This document shows positions 23,640-35,672 of a stretch of 64,000 nucleotides of DNA, in pieces. The stretch is from Carallia brachiata (Eukaryota > Streptophyta > Magnoliopsida > Malpighiales > Rhizophoraceae). The notes beneath the pieces are model-generated. The model did not search any database, had not been told where the DNA came from, and worked only from the letters and a program-made list of their open reading frames with translations. The number at the start of each line of letters is the position of its first letter. Position 1 is the stretch's first letter. The stretch is taken from positions 12,993,892 to 13,057,891 of the forward strand of contig JADCRB010000016.1 of the NCBI GenBank assembly GCA_021464245.1, given 5' to 3'. The position numbers and the translations under genes were made by a program.

Positions 23640-24340
23640 GTTTTCTGAAAACAAACCAAATTCATGTTCATGAGTACTTGTCATTTCTTTTACCGCTCAA
23701 TGATTCAGGGACAAAATTATTAATTGTCTCAATGTTGCTGTCACTATAAATTTTTAGTGCCTATTTTCTGAAAGATACATATATTAGTTGCTAATACATT
23801 ATCTAGTAGAAATTTTTTTTTTTAAGAAAAGGTTATCTTTCAAAATTTATGCTGACTTATATTTCCTTATTATATGTATTACGTTCTATAATTATTGAGA
23901 ACCTTATCTTATAGAACTTATATTCTTAATCACTCATTTTTTTTCTTTATATTTCTTTTTAATTATCATTATTAGAAACTTTGAGCTCTAATTTGAGCAA
24001 TTTAAATTTTCTAGTGTTTCTTCCACTACTTTATTTTTTCATTACAAAGTGAAACAATATATATTATAAGGAAATTAATCTTTTTCCGAAATGAAAAATT
24101 AATAATAATATGCTGAATAATTCTGTGATGCCCCATAAGTTAAATATTATGGCCGTTAGAAATATCATTAAAGAAAATAATGCAATCCATCAAGAAAAAA
24201 GAAAAGAAAAACTAATTTACTATTAAAAGAATGCTTCATATAGCCCATGGGTATTGGACCTGGACCTTGGCGTTTTTGAAGATCCACCCCTTTTGGGTAC
24301 TGAATTTATGGAGCTCCTCTCTTGTTTTGCGGCTTCCAGT
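23640..24340. repeat. Copies of the RLK 3' flank and the start of block D
   Basis: 23640-24060 matches 4850-5150 and 59880-60260, and 24060-24340 matches the starts of both block D copies. No gene. Confidence 0.6.
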
Positions 24341-24843
24341 CATAGACTATTCCAGCAATTTTTTCCTTTTTTTTGAACATCAAAATCATCAGTAGTCAGT
24401 CTATTACATATTTCAGTAATCAATAATTTTATCAATCTTTTTTCAAATTATTTATATTAAAAAAAAATCTTTTGATCTTCTAGGAATTTAGTCTACCAAT
24501 AAGGGAGTATACATAAAATTATTTAGTTGCTTCCATTTTCTTTATGATTTTTTTAAAATTGTCCGTATAAAATTTATTTTATTCCTCCCCTTTTCTTCAT
24601 TAAAATAAAAGCGGTCTTTTTGGTTGTATCTGTGTGCTGTTTATAGTATTTATTATATTAATATAAAATTTATTTTATTATTTTATTTTACGTTCATTTA
24701 CGTTTGGATTTGCAAACCAGGCAAATGCACTCAAAAGACGTGTGCAGATTTAAAAAAAAAAAAAAATTCTTACATAAATATAAAGAATAATAACTTGATA
24801 TTATGTGTTTCTCAAACAAAAACATTGTGTAAAATTAGGTTTA

Positions 24844-24906
24844 ATGGCGCTGGTAATATTCAAACTCACGGCTTTTTGTTAAAGAGACAAGTGCACTACC
24901 GCTGCC
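24844..24906 (-). mobile_element. tRNA-Lys-like SINE head, copy 2
   Basis: Minus strand GCAGCGGTAGTGCACTTG, then CTCTTTAAC, then the B-box-like GTGAGTTTGAAT. Related to the segment at 19063-19127. Confidence 0.5.
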
Positions 24907-24999
24907 AAGAATGTCTGGTTTGGTTGATTATTAATTATTGTCCATTCTCTGACTTGAATCGTTCAGTCTACTTCCCCTGTCCTTGAGGATTCAGGGTGC

Positions 25000-25643
25000 G
25001 TGAGAGATGCTGGCATGTTTGTGTGTCTTGGCTTCATTGTCCTGCTGGTCAGTTGAACTGGGAGCACTTTCGAGATGACTTCGATGATCGTGCCGGCAAT
25101 TTGGAAGACAGGAAACCTTATGGCGAATGCTGATGCAACCGTCTTTCCTGGTCATGTCATGGTGGGATTGGTGCAGCCATCCGAGAGACTCTTCCGGTCG
25201 ACTGCTGTTTTTCAGTGACAAAAATCGTATTAAGGCTCCTTTACAGCTGAAATTCTGGCGCTGATGGCGCTCCCGTTTGTTGGTGCACAAGTTGCTCTGC
25301 ATGTCTTTTGTTAAGCAGTGTAACTCTGTAATCGGATTGCATGTCTGCTGCTTTAGCAATCTAGGAAACCACAGGCTGAAACTTCTTTGCTGCATTGGCT
25401 TGCTGCTGACATATTCCGGAGCCACAGCTCCTCTTTTATGCTGTTTAATATTCAACATATTCATAGAACTGCCAATAAATTGGCACAATTGTCGGCTCAC
25501 TTATCGGGTGTATTTTAGATGAACATATCTGTTAAGAGGACTTGTCTTGCCAGTATCTTCTTTGTTAAATTCTGAACTGGAGTGTATGACTTGTCTATTT
25601 AATATAACAAGATGTCTATTATTATCCAAAAAAAAAAAAAAAA
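25000..25643 (+). mobile_element. RNase H-like (RVT_3-type) retroposon fragment with poly(A)
   Basis: Plus-strand frames read NADATVFPGHVM, then GIGAAIRETLPVDCC, then IQHIHRTANKLAQLSAHL, which is the start, middle and end of a plant LINE-type RNase H-like domain, with stops and frame changes between. The fragment ends in a 16-base A run (about 25628-25643). The open frame on the opposite strand (24991-25500) is an antisense shadow. It lies immediately downstream of the kinase of copy B. Confidence 0.65.
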
Positions 25644-25795
25644 GCCCTACTGCAATCTTGAAGTGAAAAGCTGAAACTCTAAGGAGGGAAGATGAGTAAA
25701 TTGTCCACAGCACGTCTGAATGTAATCCAGTATGCAAAATGCATAATGCTCGATTCATCTAGTACATTGTAGAGAATGTGATCAGATTGACTTAA

Positions 25796-26869
25796 TCAAC
25801 CAGCTTTAATACTCACTGTGCATGTAGTTTCGGTATCAAATGAATATGATGGTCTTGAAGGATGAAGCATAGAAGACCTTGGTGGGATCTTCAAAGCTTC
25901 CATACTTCCTTCCGACATGTCTATCACCTTACTCATGGATGGCCTATCTGATGGATATGTCTGAATGCACCACAAGCCAACTATTGTCATTTTTCTCACA
26001 ATCTCAATTTCCTCTAGTCCTTGTCCGCTCTGCACCCCAAATTCATTTCGCTCAAGATGCCTATAAAGCCAATGTGGAAAATAATTGTCGCTGGAGTTAT
26101 CTGCTTCTTCAAGTTCTTCTTCCTTCTTTGTTCCTCCAACCATTTCCAGGACCATCATTCCATAACTTTAGACATCAGACTTGTAAGAGACTCCCCCATA
26201 ATTTCTATTGTACAATTCCGGAGCTATGTATCCAATGGTCGCTCTAGCCTCTTGCAGCGACAGAACACTCTCTTTTCTAGTACACAATTTGGCAAATCCG
26301 AAATCTGAAATTTTGGGGCAAAAGTTCTCGTCAAGAAGAATGTTGTGAGGCTTAATGTCAAAATGAACGATCCTGGTATTGCATCCACGGTGCAAGTAGT
26401 CAAGTCCTTGGGCTATCCCAATTGCAATTTGGTGCAACTTTTCACATCCGAAATGTTGATTAGTCTTCAAAGTACTTTCATTGCATATGAATCTGTCAAG
26501 AGACCCATTTGGCATGAACTCATAAATCAGAGCTCTTTTGCTTCCCTCAACACAGAATTCCAGAAGAGAGACAATATTAACATGGGAAGTTCTACTAACG
26601 CTTGCAACCTCATTAATGAATTCTTCTCCATTAGTCTTGGACTCTTTGAGGACCTTCACTGCCGTAAACACTGCTGTAAACCTCATTAATGAATTCTTCT
26701 CCATTAGTCTTGCAACCTCATTAATGAATTCTTCTCCACAAGGCGGCCATCAGATAGCTTTCCTTTGTAAACACTGCCGCAACCACCTTGTCCTAGTTTG
26801 TCTGTGAACCAATTGGTCATCTTCTTAACATCTTTAAAACTTACCGTTTTGGAGCTAAACCTATTAATT
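25796..26869 (-). pseudogene. LRK10L-type kinase domain fused to copy B
   Basis: An intronless serine/threonine kinase: [49 protein letters not shown], a YIAPE motif and a long C-lobe ending near 25796. [12 protein letters not shown] is the usual form in LRK10L-2/PR5K-like kinases and differs from the HRDIKATN of copies A and C. The upstream junction is in frame: acceptor AG, then ELIGL (as in A and C), then APKR and KDVKKMT typical of LRK10L. It is broken by a one-base loss right after APKR (near 26843), a tandem duplication in the N-lobe (26606-26738) and a TAA stop where a Tyr is expected after KSDV (26168-26170). Confidence 0.85.
26606..26738. repeat. Triplicated segment in the copy B kinase
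   Basis: The word AACCTCATTAATGAATTC and its neighbours occur at 26606, 26679 and 26714 (steps of 73 and 35 bases). The first copy encodes part of the normal N-lobe (EEFINEVA); the others are extra and disrupt the segment between GRLV and the catalytic lysine. Confidence 0.85.
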
Positions 26870-29800
26870 CTGTGCAAGACATTCTCTTCTTCAACTGTAC
26901 GGATGTGATGATTGACAGAATTTTCCTTTCATTATGCAATTCATTACCTCGTTCCCTTTGTGACCGGCCTCTGAAGCCAACCTTCCGCCAAATAGAACCC
27001 ACGATAACAAGAATGAGAAGCAGAATACAGCCTCCAGTTCCTATCACAATAAATTGCTTCCTTCTGGACTTAGTAGGAGGCTTCAATTCTGTGAAAAAGC
27101 AAAGATTAATTACTAAGACTACGACCAAGAAAATTATGATAAGCATTCAGTAATTATCTCTATATGCTTCTTTTGCATGTAATTTAAATTATGCAGCACA
27201 AATAAAATTGCCATCCTAAAATACAAATGGAGAAGTATGACTTGCCAGATTCTATGTCAATGGCAGATATGAGAGGGCCATGTATTCCTTGCCTTGGGGC
27301 TGTCGTTGTCCCCTTTCCAGCCCAACGAAATTCAATCTCTAAAAATCCGTCCGTAACAACTGCCTTAGATGACCAGATAAACGCCTTATCTACACCTTGC
27401 TTTCTTTGCGGTATCAAAGTCCTTCAACTCTATTTTTCCCTACACCAGATAGTTTTAATCAGGCATCTTCTACTACGGTTGGACTATGCAAAATGTAGAG
27501 CTGGCTACCTGTATATAGACATCAAATAACCTTCTTCCAAGACTGTGGAATGATCTGTTGTCCCTGATTACTATCTCTACAAAGTGAAGCTTCACATCGT
27601 AACTCCCATTTGCTAAACAACGCACGTAATATGTCAACGAAAGTGGGGTGACGCGAGCGCTTGTGTACAATTCAGGGTTGTACATTTTCAGTACAGAAAC
27701 ATTTTTTGCTATGTAGTCATCCACTGTACTGTTAATGTCCCAGAAATGTCCAGTCAAACTAATATCCCAGTCTCTCGTTGGCATTGTCCCATAATATGCT
27801 GCACCCGCTGCAACTTCATCTGCCTCGTATTGGATGTTTCCAATGGTGACCGCTTTTCCACCTCAACTTATATGCACAGAATATCGGACTACAAAAGCAA
27901 CTTGTTAATAGCAACCAAGCTAGCACAGAAGAGTCATTAATTGAATTTAGTTTTGTGCTGTTTTTTCCAACTAGCTAAAAGTTTGTGCATGTTTGGATGC
28001 AAAAGAATGAGTACCTTTTGAACAAACATTGTTATTTAGGCACTTGAAAGCTTTTCTGAAAACAAAATGGACAGAATTAGAATAACTTGGTGTAAAACAA
28101 AGGTAAGTTTCATTCAAGAGTAAAGTCGAAGTATACGTGTTATTCCTGCCAGAAGAACATCTAAAATAATTTCTAAACAACAAGCAAAAGAGACAACTTG
28201 TTGAATTTAAGTAGATAAAAGAAAAAAAAAAAAAAGGCAGGAGAAGCTTATGAAATTACGTATAAAAAGAGTGAATTGTGCTTACAGTGTCTTGCGACAT
28301 GTAGGTGGCACAGAGTTTGCGTTGAAGCTATTGTAAGAAAGATCTATGTCACTGCACCCAACTATCAGTTTCTTTTATAGTTCAGCAAGACTTAAAAAGC
28401 ACAATTTCAGTTTATAGTAATTTGACTAAATATAAATGGATTTTGGGATATGTCGTTGAAGGAAACTAGATTTAACAATATTTCTTGGGTGCAACATTCA
28501 TTATCCATCCTCTTAATTTTTTGGCTATCCCAATATATTCGTGCTTGCATACAGATGTATGGTAATACGTACATATGACTGTTTCTCGACTGTAGCCAAA
28601 ATGGTACAGGTCCAGTAAGCAAGTTGCTTGTCAGGTACCTGCTCGGTAAGCAACAACAGGCATTTCCGTTAGTCATCTAAAATATTGTTCTGAGAAACAA
28701 ATGAGGCATTTAGGTGATTTAGTGAGGATAATATGGCATGATGTCTTGATGCAGTCTCTCAGGCTGAGAAGGCTAAATCAACTGATGTTTTACCACACCC
28801 ACCAAACTTTCGCATCCAGCTAAGTACCTAACTGCACATCCCTTAGAAAATTTAAGGCTAGATGGGGTGCTAGTTTACTAGTTTTTTATTTTCTGCGAAC
28901 TCGAAAGACCACATGAGAAGCGGGCCTTTATGTAAAATGCTTACATTTTCCCCAAGCTCGATAGACCATCAAAATTTGTAGGAAGATTTCCTTGGAGTTT
29001 ATTGAAACTAAGATCTCTGCAAGAGAACAATTGAAATGAAAGAACTGTCATCACTGTGCACATATGTACTTAAAAGGCAAAGGTAGTAGTTCAAGAATAC
29101 AATATTAATTACAATATAACTGCAATTAAACAACGAAATTGATATTAATTTGGAATTGAAAGGCCGAGAGTAGTCAATTACATAATTTTCAGATTTGGCA
29201 TATTTTTTAGATATGGAGGGAAAGGTCCAGATAGGTTACTGCTTCTCAACATCCTGCAACATAGAGTATTCTCTTGTAAGCTTGATTACCAGCATGAAAG
29301 TCATTCTGATTTAGAAGTGTCAATTGGGAACAACTTACAAATACTTAACGTCTTTCATGTTTTCCAATGGGGGAACTGTGATCCGTCTCCATTCAAATCA
29401 CTGATCCTTCTAAACGATGTTGAACAGCATGTAATAGCCAAACATGCAAGTCACTTTAGTAAGGCTTTCTATTATTTACATTTAATCGGGATGCTGTACG
29501 CAAAATATAACCATGTAGACTCTACTCACAGTTCCGATAAATTCAAAGAAGAAATGCTTGAAGGAATTGGCCCTTGGAGACCACTCCCCTGGATCTCTCT
29601 GTCAATGAGCAAGTTCAACATAAATATAGATTTACATTGACGAAGTCTATATTTCTGAAAGTATAAAATTTTGAAGACCATACAATTTCTGAAGGTTCTT
29701 CAAGAGTCCAAGAAATTCAGGTATTCTACCAACGAAGTTATTGTGGCTAATCCTACTGCATAGATAAAAAAAAAAAGGCATGGTTATCTGATATGAAGTC

Positions 29801-31289
29801 TCAACAGCACAACTCTGTAATACGTTGCAAGGACACACAGCTCCGCCAAATTGGTCAAATTGGCGAGTTCCAGGGGTAAGTTTCCTGTGAGATTGTAGGC
29901 GTCAAGGATGTTGTTGTTACAAAGGAAACAAAAACAAAGCAATGTAAACCAACACTCTTTTTGTATTTAGAAAGGAGCACGGAAGTACAACGTAAGTAAT
30001 TCAGTATCAATATCTAAAAAAGAGATTCAGGGCACTAACAGATTCATCAGATTAGTCAGGTTTCCAAGAGCTATAGGAATGGTTCCGTTAAAAAAATTGT
30101 TCTCAATACTCCTGAAACATTTACTCTCTCGCAGTATTAGCGCTGACCAATATTCAATAATTCTCGAGTAAATTAAGAAAAGTAAGTGGTTTAATTTGAG
30201 TACAAGTATACCAGCGTGCAAATGTTTCCCAAATAACTGGGAATCTCTCCTGGTAAGCGGTTCACAGTAATGGAGCTGCAGCACACAAATATTTTCATTC
30301 CTGAAATGTACTAATTAAGAACTTGCCAATTATCACAAAGTTGCAAAGAAGTTGCTCACAAATATTCTAGCTTTGTGGCAACCCATTTGACAGGTATGTT
30401 ACCTCTAAGATAGTTCCGTGTTAAGTCACTCTAAACCAGCTCAAAAAATTTAAAACAAATGTTAATGATCGAATCTTATTGTGCAGTGCTAGCTTATAAC
30501 GGTAAATGGAAGTGTTACTTATAGAGTCTTGAGGTAAGGTAGTTTGATAATAGCTGCAGGCAGCTCACCATCAAGATATTGCCCTTTTAGAAATCTGAAA
30601 TACAACAATACAAGGACATATCCAGTTCCAGTTGCAATTAGAACACATAAGACTCCTGATAGCAAGATAACAAGTAATTACATTGGTCAAACCAAGGAAA
30701 GGGAAGATTAGTACAAAGAAACTTGGAATTGAGTGAAGAAATGTACATTTCGATCACATGACATACGCCCATTGGATCCGGGCAACTGCAGTTGAGAAGA
30801 TTGTTGAAAGTTTCCTTGTACGTTTCCGCGGCCGTGGAGGCGGAATTTGGTTTTGGGGTTTGCCAGCTTGAGTGGTTACTGCATGGATTAACACTAAAAT
30901 TCCAGTCCCTTTTCCTCGCTTGAGTTGCTATTTGACGCAGAGCTTCCACTGCAACACATCAAAAATCCAAGAGTTGATCAAGCGTTGCTAATTCCAACAT
31001 GAGACATTTGGTTCCGAGACTAAGCCAACAGGACATTTTGTTCAGCATGTTACTTTGATCAAAAGTGTCAAAGTTTTTGGTTCCATTATTGGCCATGGCC
31101 TGGTATGCTTGAAACTTGTAACTTTTGAATTAAGAGCAATGGTCTTCGTACCTCTGCATTGAAGAAGGAGACATTAAATGAAACAAAACCCAAAACATTT
31201 CTTTTGATATTTTGAAGGAGACATTGAAGAAGGAGAAATGTACATTTATTTTGAAGAATTTCATTCATCAAAAGAAAAACTGGATGGAT

Positions 31290-31620
31290 TGTTGACTTGG
31301 GTTAATTGGCTCCAATTAGTAACTTATAACTGACCCAAGTCAAATTTTTTAATTTGATATTTTATTTTGAAATATTATCTGCCAAAATATTTTATTTAGC
31401 GTTCATAAAATTATAGAACTGAAAAAAATATAGTAAATATCTTAAAAATTAAATATAATTTAATATATTTTCCATTTAATGTTAAGGAGTGTTCCATGGA
31501 CAACACTGTAGTCAGATTGATTGCGCTACTTATACTAATCAGCAGCGTTTTGGCCTCTTCTTTTCTTCTAAAACATTTATTGCTCGAAGGCCAAAACTTG
31601 CTAGATGATAGCTATTTGAA
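31290..31620. repeat. 5'-flank block behind copy B
   Basis: Matches 13690-14090 and 51200-51600. Together with 32140-32590 it shows that copy B once had the same upstream region; the intervening 31621-32134 is a MITE. Confidence 0.65.
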
Positions 31621-32134
31621 GGGATATACATTTTTTTAGTTTTAAATTTTTATATTTTTTTATATATGAGTTTTAAATTTTTTTTAAATTTTATTTAAAT
31701 TTTAAATATTTTAATATTTTATTAAATTAGTCCATCTGTTGACAAAAGTGAATAATCTATTAAAAATGATTTTGATTTTACAAAAATTATTTGAATAAAT
31801 ATTAAATACACCAATTGAAAATTTTTTTCATCAAAAAATATGTACCTTGCATATTTAATTCATGTATTTATTTATTAAAAAAATATATTTAATGAGCATA
31901 TTTATTAATAAAAAACATATTTAATTCTAATATTTAATTAGTATATTTGATCTTTGTTTTAATAATTGTCATTAAGTTAAACTCATTTATTAACAAATTG
32001 ATTATTTTTCGTAAATGAAATAACTGATTTGGTAAGGAATTGAAAGATTTAAAATTCAAATGAAATATCAAAAAAAATTTAAAATTAATATATAAAAAAA
32101 TTTAAAAATTTAGGATTAAAAAATTACATATCCT
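31621..32134. mobile_element. MITE, GGGATATACAT family, copy 1
   Basis: 514 bases with inverted ends (GGGATATACATTTTTTTAG on the left; AGGATATGTAATTTTTTA as the reverse complement of the right) and an AT-rich core. Flanked by GCTATTTGAA at 31611-31620 and 32135-32144. The uninterrupted sequence is seen behind A and C. A 9-10-base duplication fits a Mutator-like source. Confidence 0.75.
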
Positions 32135-32599
32135 GCTATTTGAATTGATGGCTATTTTAAGTAACGAAAAAAATACTCCACAGATCCTTATACGATAACA
32201 CCTTTTTTTCTGATTATATATAAACGTATAACAAATGTGATGAACGTAACTGTGAAATTGCACATATTTAACGAATTTGCCAGCAAAAAAATTGGAAAAA
32301 TGAGAAACAATAAAAATATATGACGAGTGAAATACTAAAATCTCATTAAATGAGACACCCAATACTTGAAAATTTGGATATTCACTTCAAAAATCTGAAC
32401 TCTCGTGTAGTTAGCTGCTTTTGTGTAATTTAAGTTTTAACAAAAGACCAGATATTTTTGTTATTGTGGTAAAACAAAAATAAAAAAAAAGAATTGTTGA
32501 ATTTTCCACGCATGGTCAACGTCTACGTCACTATATGGAAACGTCAAAGTAAATGTGCCTCAGGTAACCACACACATAAAAGTCACCCATGGACAACCC

Positions 32600-33480
32600 T
32601 TCGCATTTATTCCGAGTTATTGTCCTTGAAAAGTGTTATTGGAATAATTTTATTATTCTAAAGAAATTTTTTTCCATTTTCCCAAAAATTAATCGGGCAA
32701 GATTCCTATTCTTCTTATACAACTTTCAATTATATGAACATTTTGGTACTTTCCATGCACAAAAATGCTTTCATTCACTTCCTATATGTTTTTTCTCACT
32801 ACAATTGGCTGTTTTTTTATTTTCTTGACACGTAATTGTGACTGATCAAAATCAAAACTTCCACGAAGACTCAAGTAAGTAATTAATATTTCCTTTTTTT
32901 TTTTTTTGTATGTGTGAATGGGTGTAATTTATCCGTAGAACGGGAACAATGACAAACAGTGGATTGTGCTCCACAAATAATGACAAGACTGAGTGAGGGT
33001 CAACAAATATTTAATTTTTTGAAAAAAAAAATTATGGACAAACCATTTTATCATATAAAATAATCATATTATAATAATAAGTATATTTTATAAAATTACA
33101 ATAGTAAAATGTGTAATAAAAATATAATTATTTTTTATTTATATATTATTATTATTATTATAAAAAATATATTAATTATTATAATATAAATATAATAAAA
33201 TAATTTTTTTATATTTATATAATGCAATTCATTTCTTTTTTTTTTGGGGCGTATGTGAATGGGCTTTGAAGTTTCCATTACTTGTCACCATCACTGAGAG
33301 AGGCAACTGTCCTCGGATGCCAGGAGAGATGACCATTTAGAAAGATGACCCATTGATTTTTTAGCAGCAAAGAAAAGTATTCTTGGAGACTACAGGAAGA
33401 AGCAGAAATTTGGTGGATTGGTGGAGTGGGAAAACAGGTCTTCAATATCACAGCTGAGGTGGCATCGTCGCTTCTCCTAG
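32600..33480. repeat. Block R copy with upstream words, behind copy B
   Basis: Matches 16740-18200 and 54060-55200: ATTATATGAACATTTTGG, AAGTAATTAATATTTCC, and the block R anchor near 33300. AT-rich filler lies at 33000-33240. No gene. Confidence 0.65.
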
Positions 33481-33599
33481 AAAAATACAGTTAGACCAAA
33501 TTTTTTGAGTTCAACAAAATGTTTGTTTACGGGTGCTTGATATAGATTTTTAATTTAATTTATTTATATGTAAAAAAAAGAGTAAAATTAATAATTATC

Positions 33600-34760
33600 T
33601 TTTTTTTTTGTCACTAATGATTCAGAGAAAAAAATTTTAATTGTCTGAATATTGTTGTCACTAAAAATTATTAGTGCTAATTTTGTGAAAGATAAATATT
33701 TGTTACTAATACAACATTTAGAAGCAAATATATTTTAAAAAATCTTTCAAAACCTATATCATAAATAACTCATTTTTCCTTAATTTTTGTATTCAGTTTA
33801 TAATTATTTGCAGTGCTTGTGATTATAGTCATCATCATAATCTTGTACTTCTGTTTACCTCAAACAAGTTACTCGACGCCATGGAAAAACTTTTTAAGTA
33901 CAAGTTTTATTATTTGTTTCAAAAGGCGACCGACTTTTTTAACATAGATATAAAAACTGGTCCAATTATAGGTGTTAAAATATAATTCGACTTTATGAAT
34001 TGACTTGAATTTGATCGAAAAAATATGACTCGAAACCTGACCCAAAGAATCGCCCAAAATGACTTAAACCCGAAATAACCTGAAAATATTGGGTCAAACC
34101 TGAACCTGGCCTGAATGACCTATCTGACCCGAACTTTTTTTTTAAAGAAACAAAAAAATAAAATGAAAAGAATTTAGTATATTTTATGCTATAAAAAAGT
34201 ATAGATTGTACTATTTTCAATATAAATCTTAATTATAAATTTTTTTAGTATATTTTGAGATTTTTTATGCAGTTTTAAATTTTATTTAAATTTTTAAAAT
34301 TTTTTAAAAAAAATTTTTTAAATTATTTTTTGATTCTATAATTCGCTTTGATTTTTAAGAATTTTTAGTAAAATTTTTTAATAAAAAATGTCACGTTATC
34401 ATTTTGATGACGTGGTTAACTCGTGGGTTGACTCAAACCCGACCTAAATCCGAAGTGATTTAATCCAAAATGACTCCAAGATGACTTGACCCGTAAGTAA
34501 TCCGACCTGAAATAATTCGATGACCCGATGACTTATTTTGACACCCTTATGTCCAACTTGACTAATCCATCCTAAGAAACAGTAAATTGAATTTCAAATT
34601 CCTTAAAATAAAAATTGGATGGACCGTTGATTCGAGTTAATCGGCTCCATTTGGTAACTTCCTGAAGCAGATTTTTTAATTTGATATTTTAGTTTGAAAT
34701 ATTATATGCCAAAATATTTTATCTTAAAAAATACTACAGTCCAAAGTTAAAATATCTTTT
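33600..34760 (-). pseudogene. Receptor kinase copy with the gene body deleted, relic 1
   Basis: The RLK 3'-flank words (ending TTATAATTATTTGCA near 33810) run straight into a degenerate version of the first codons of exon 1 (the CATCATCATAATC region near 33825-33840) and on into the TATA region and 5' flank (33890-34760, interrupted by a MITE). Everything from codon 9 or so to the stop is missing. Relics 2 and 3 (about 55480-56020 and 58320-58930) have the same junction. Confidence 0.6.
33968..34550. mobile_element. MITE with ACCCG-rich subterminal repeats
   Basis: 583 bases inserted in relic 1. Flanks GTCCAATT (33960-33967) and GTCCAACT (34551-34558) form an 8-base duplication with one mismatch; relic 2 shows the empty site near 55815. 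Ends ATAGGTGTTAAAATA and (reverse complement) ATAAGGGTGTCAAAATA are inverted. GACCCGA / TCGGGTC-type words fill the arms. An 8-base duplication would fit a hAT-type source. Confidence 0.65.
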
Positions 34761-34967
34761 AGAGAAAAACATCTCAATGCATAAGACACACACATTTAGA
34801 GAGTTCTATAAAAAAGTTGATATATATACAATATTTCCTTTGTAGGGTTTAAAATTAAAATGTTTAGAACAAAAAATTATAAGTGCAATTTAAACAATTT
34901 TATTTTGAATATATAACAATAAATGTTACTAGTCTATGCTAAAATGATCAACTTCTCCTAAGATAAC

Positions 34968-35018
34968 ACACACACATGCGCGTGCACGTGCGAGTGCGCG
35001 TGTGCTTGTGCGTGTGCA
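34968..35018. repeat. Alternating purine-pyrimidine (CA/CG/TG) repeat
   Basis: ACACACACATGCGCGTGCACG and similar, a potential Z-DNA stretch. The surrounding 34760-35640 is AT-rich with an (AAT)n run near 35291-35312 and no gene. Confidence 0.7.
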
Positions 35019-35672
35019 ATTTTTTTTCTTATAATTAAAGAAAGGAATTATCATAGACATAAAGCGAATAAATATAAAAATTATATTCTAGTACAACTTA
35101 ATTTACATATAATACACGATAATGCATTCACATTCATTAGCATAATCTTAACTTTTAAATTATATTATATCTATATTCCAAATAGTAATAAAAAATATGA
35201 ATTGAAGTTCTTAAAAAAAAAGATAAAAAATTATTTGTTTTGCCCTTAACCAGATAATTTAAAATCTTAAATTCCTAAAATTAAATACCCATAATAATAA
35301 TAATAATAATAACAACTCTTTGGTATAGCTGATGGGATGCACATGGAGTAGACTTGACTTTCATTCGCAGAGTCCCATAAAAAACTGAAAAGTGAAAAGA
35401 GTTATTCAAAGTAGAAAATGGTCTTGCTACTCGTCAGCCATTCTGTCTTGGAGTCTTCCATAATTTTTTAATAGAAGTGGATCAGACCTGTCTGACCAAT
35501 CTTTTGGAATTAGACTGGACAGTTACGAATATGGAAAGCTAAGATCAAAGCCCCCAAAAAATGAGCTAAAAATGGATTTGCTTGCTCAATTCACACAAGT
35601 TTATTATATCCTGAAGACTGAGACTTCTAAATAAGTACATCATGGAGTCTCTGTGGGCATAGCCACTCTTAT

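Larger units (their letters stand above)
25796..30948 (-). pseudogene. LRR-malectin receptor kinase copy B, chimeric and broken
   Basis: Right to left: N-terminal cap exon 30747-30948, LRR exons between about 28330 and 30600, malectin exons near 27240-27890, TM exon 26948-27088, then a fused kinase exon 25796-26869. Introns and exons match copies A and C up to the start of the juxtamembrane exon; beyond that the kinase is from a different family. Exon 1, its signal peptide and the promoter are missing: the match to A stops in intron 1 near 31190 and resumes only beyond exon 1 near 31270. Other lesions: the acceptor of one LRR exon reads AA in place of AG (29911-29912), and the malectin INCGG motif carries a TGA stop (27863-27865). 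A pseudogene. Its structure is still valuable as a record of a receptor-kinase domain swap. Confidence 0.85.

Noticed and set aside
24991..25500. 169-codon minus-strand frame
   Set aside because: Antisense to the RNase H-like retroposon fragment, whose plus-strand motifs are recognisable.
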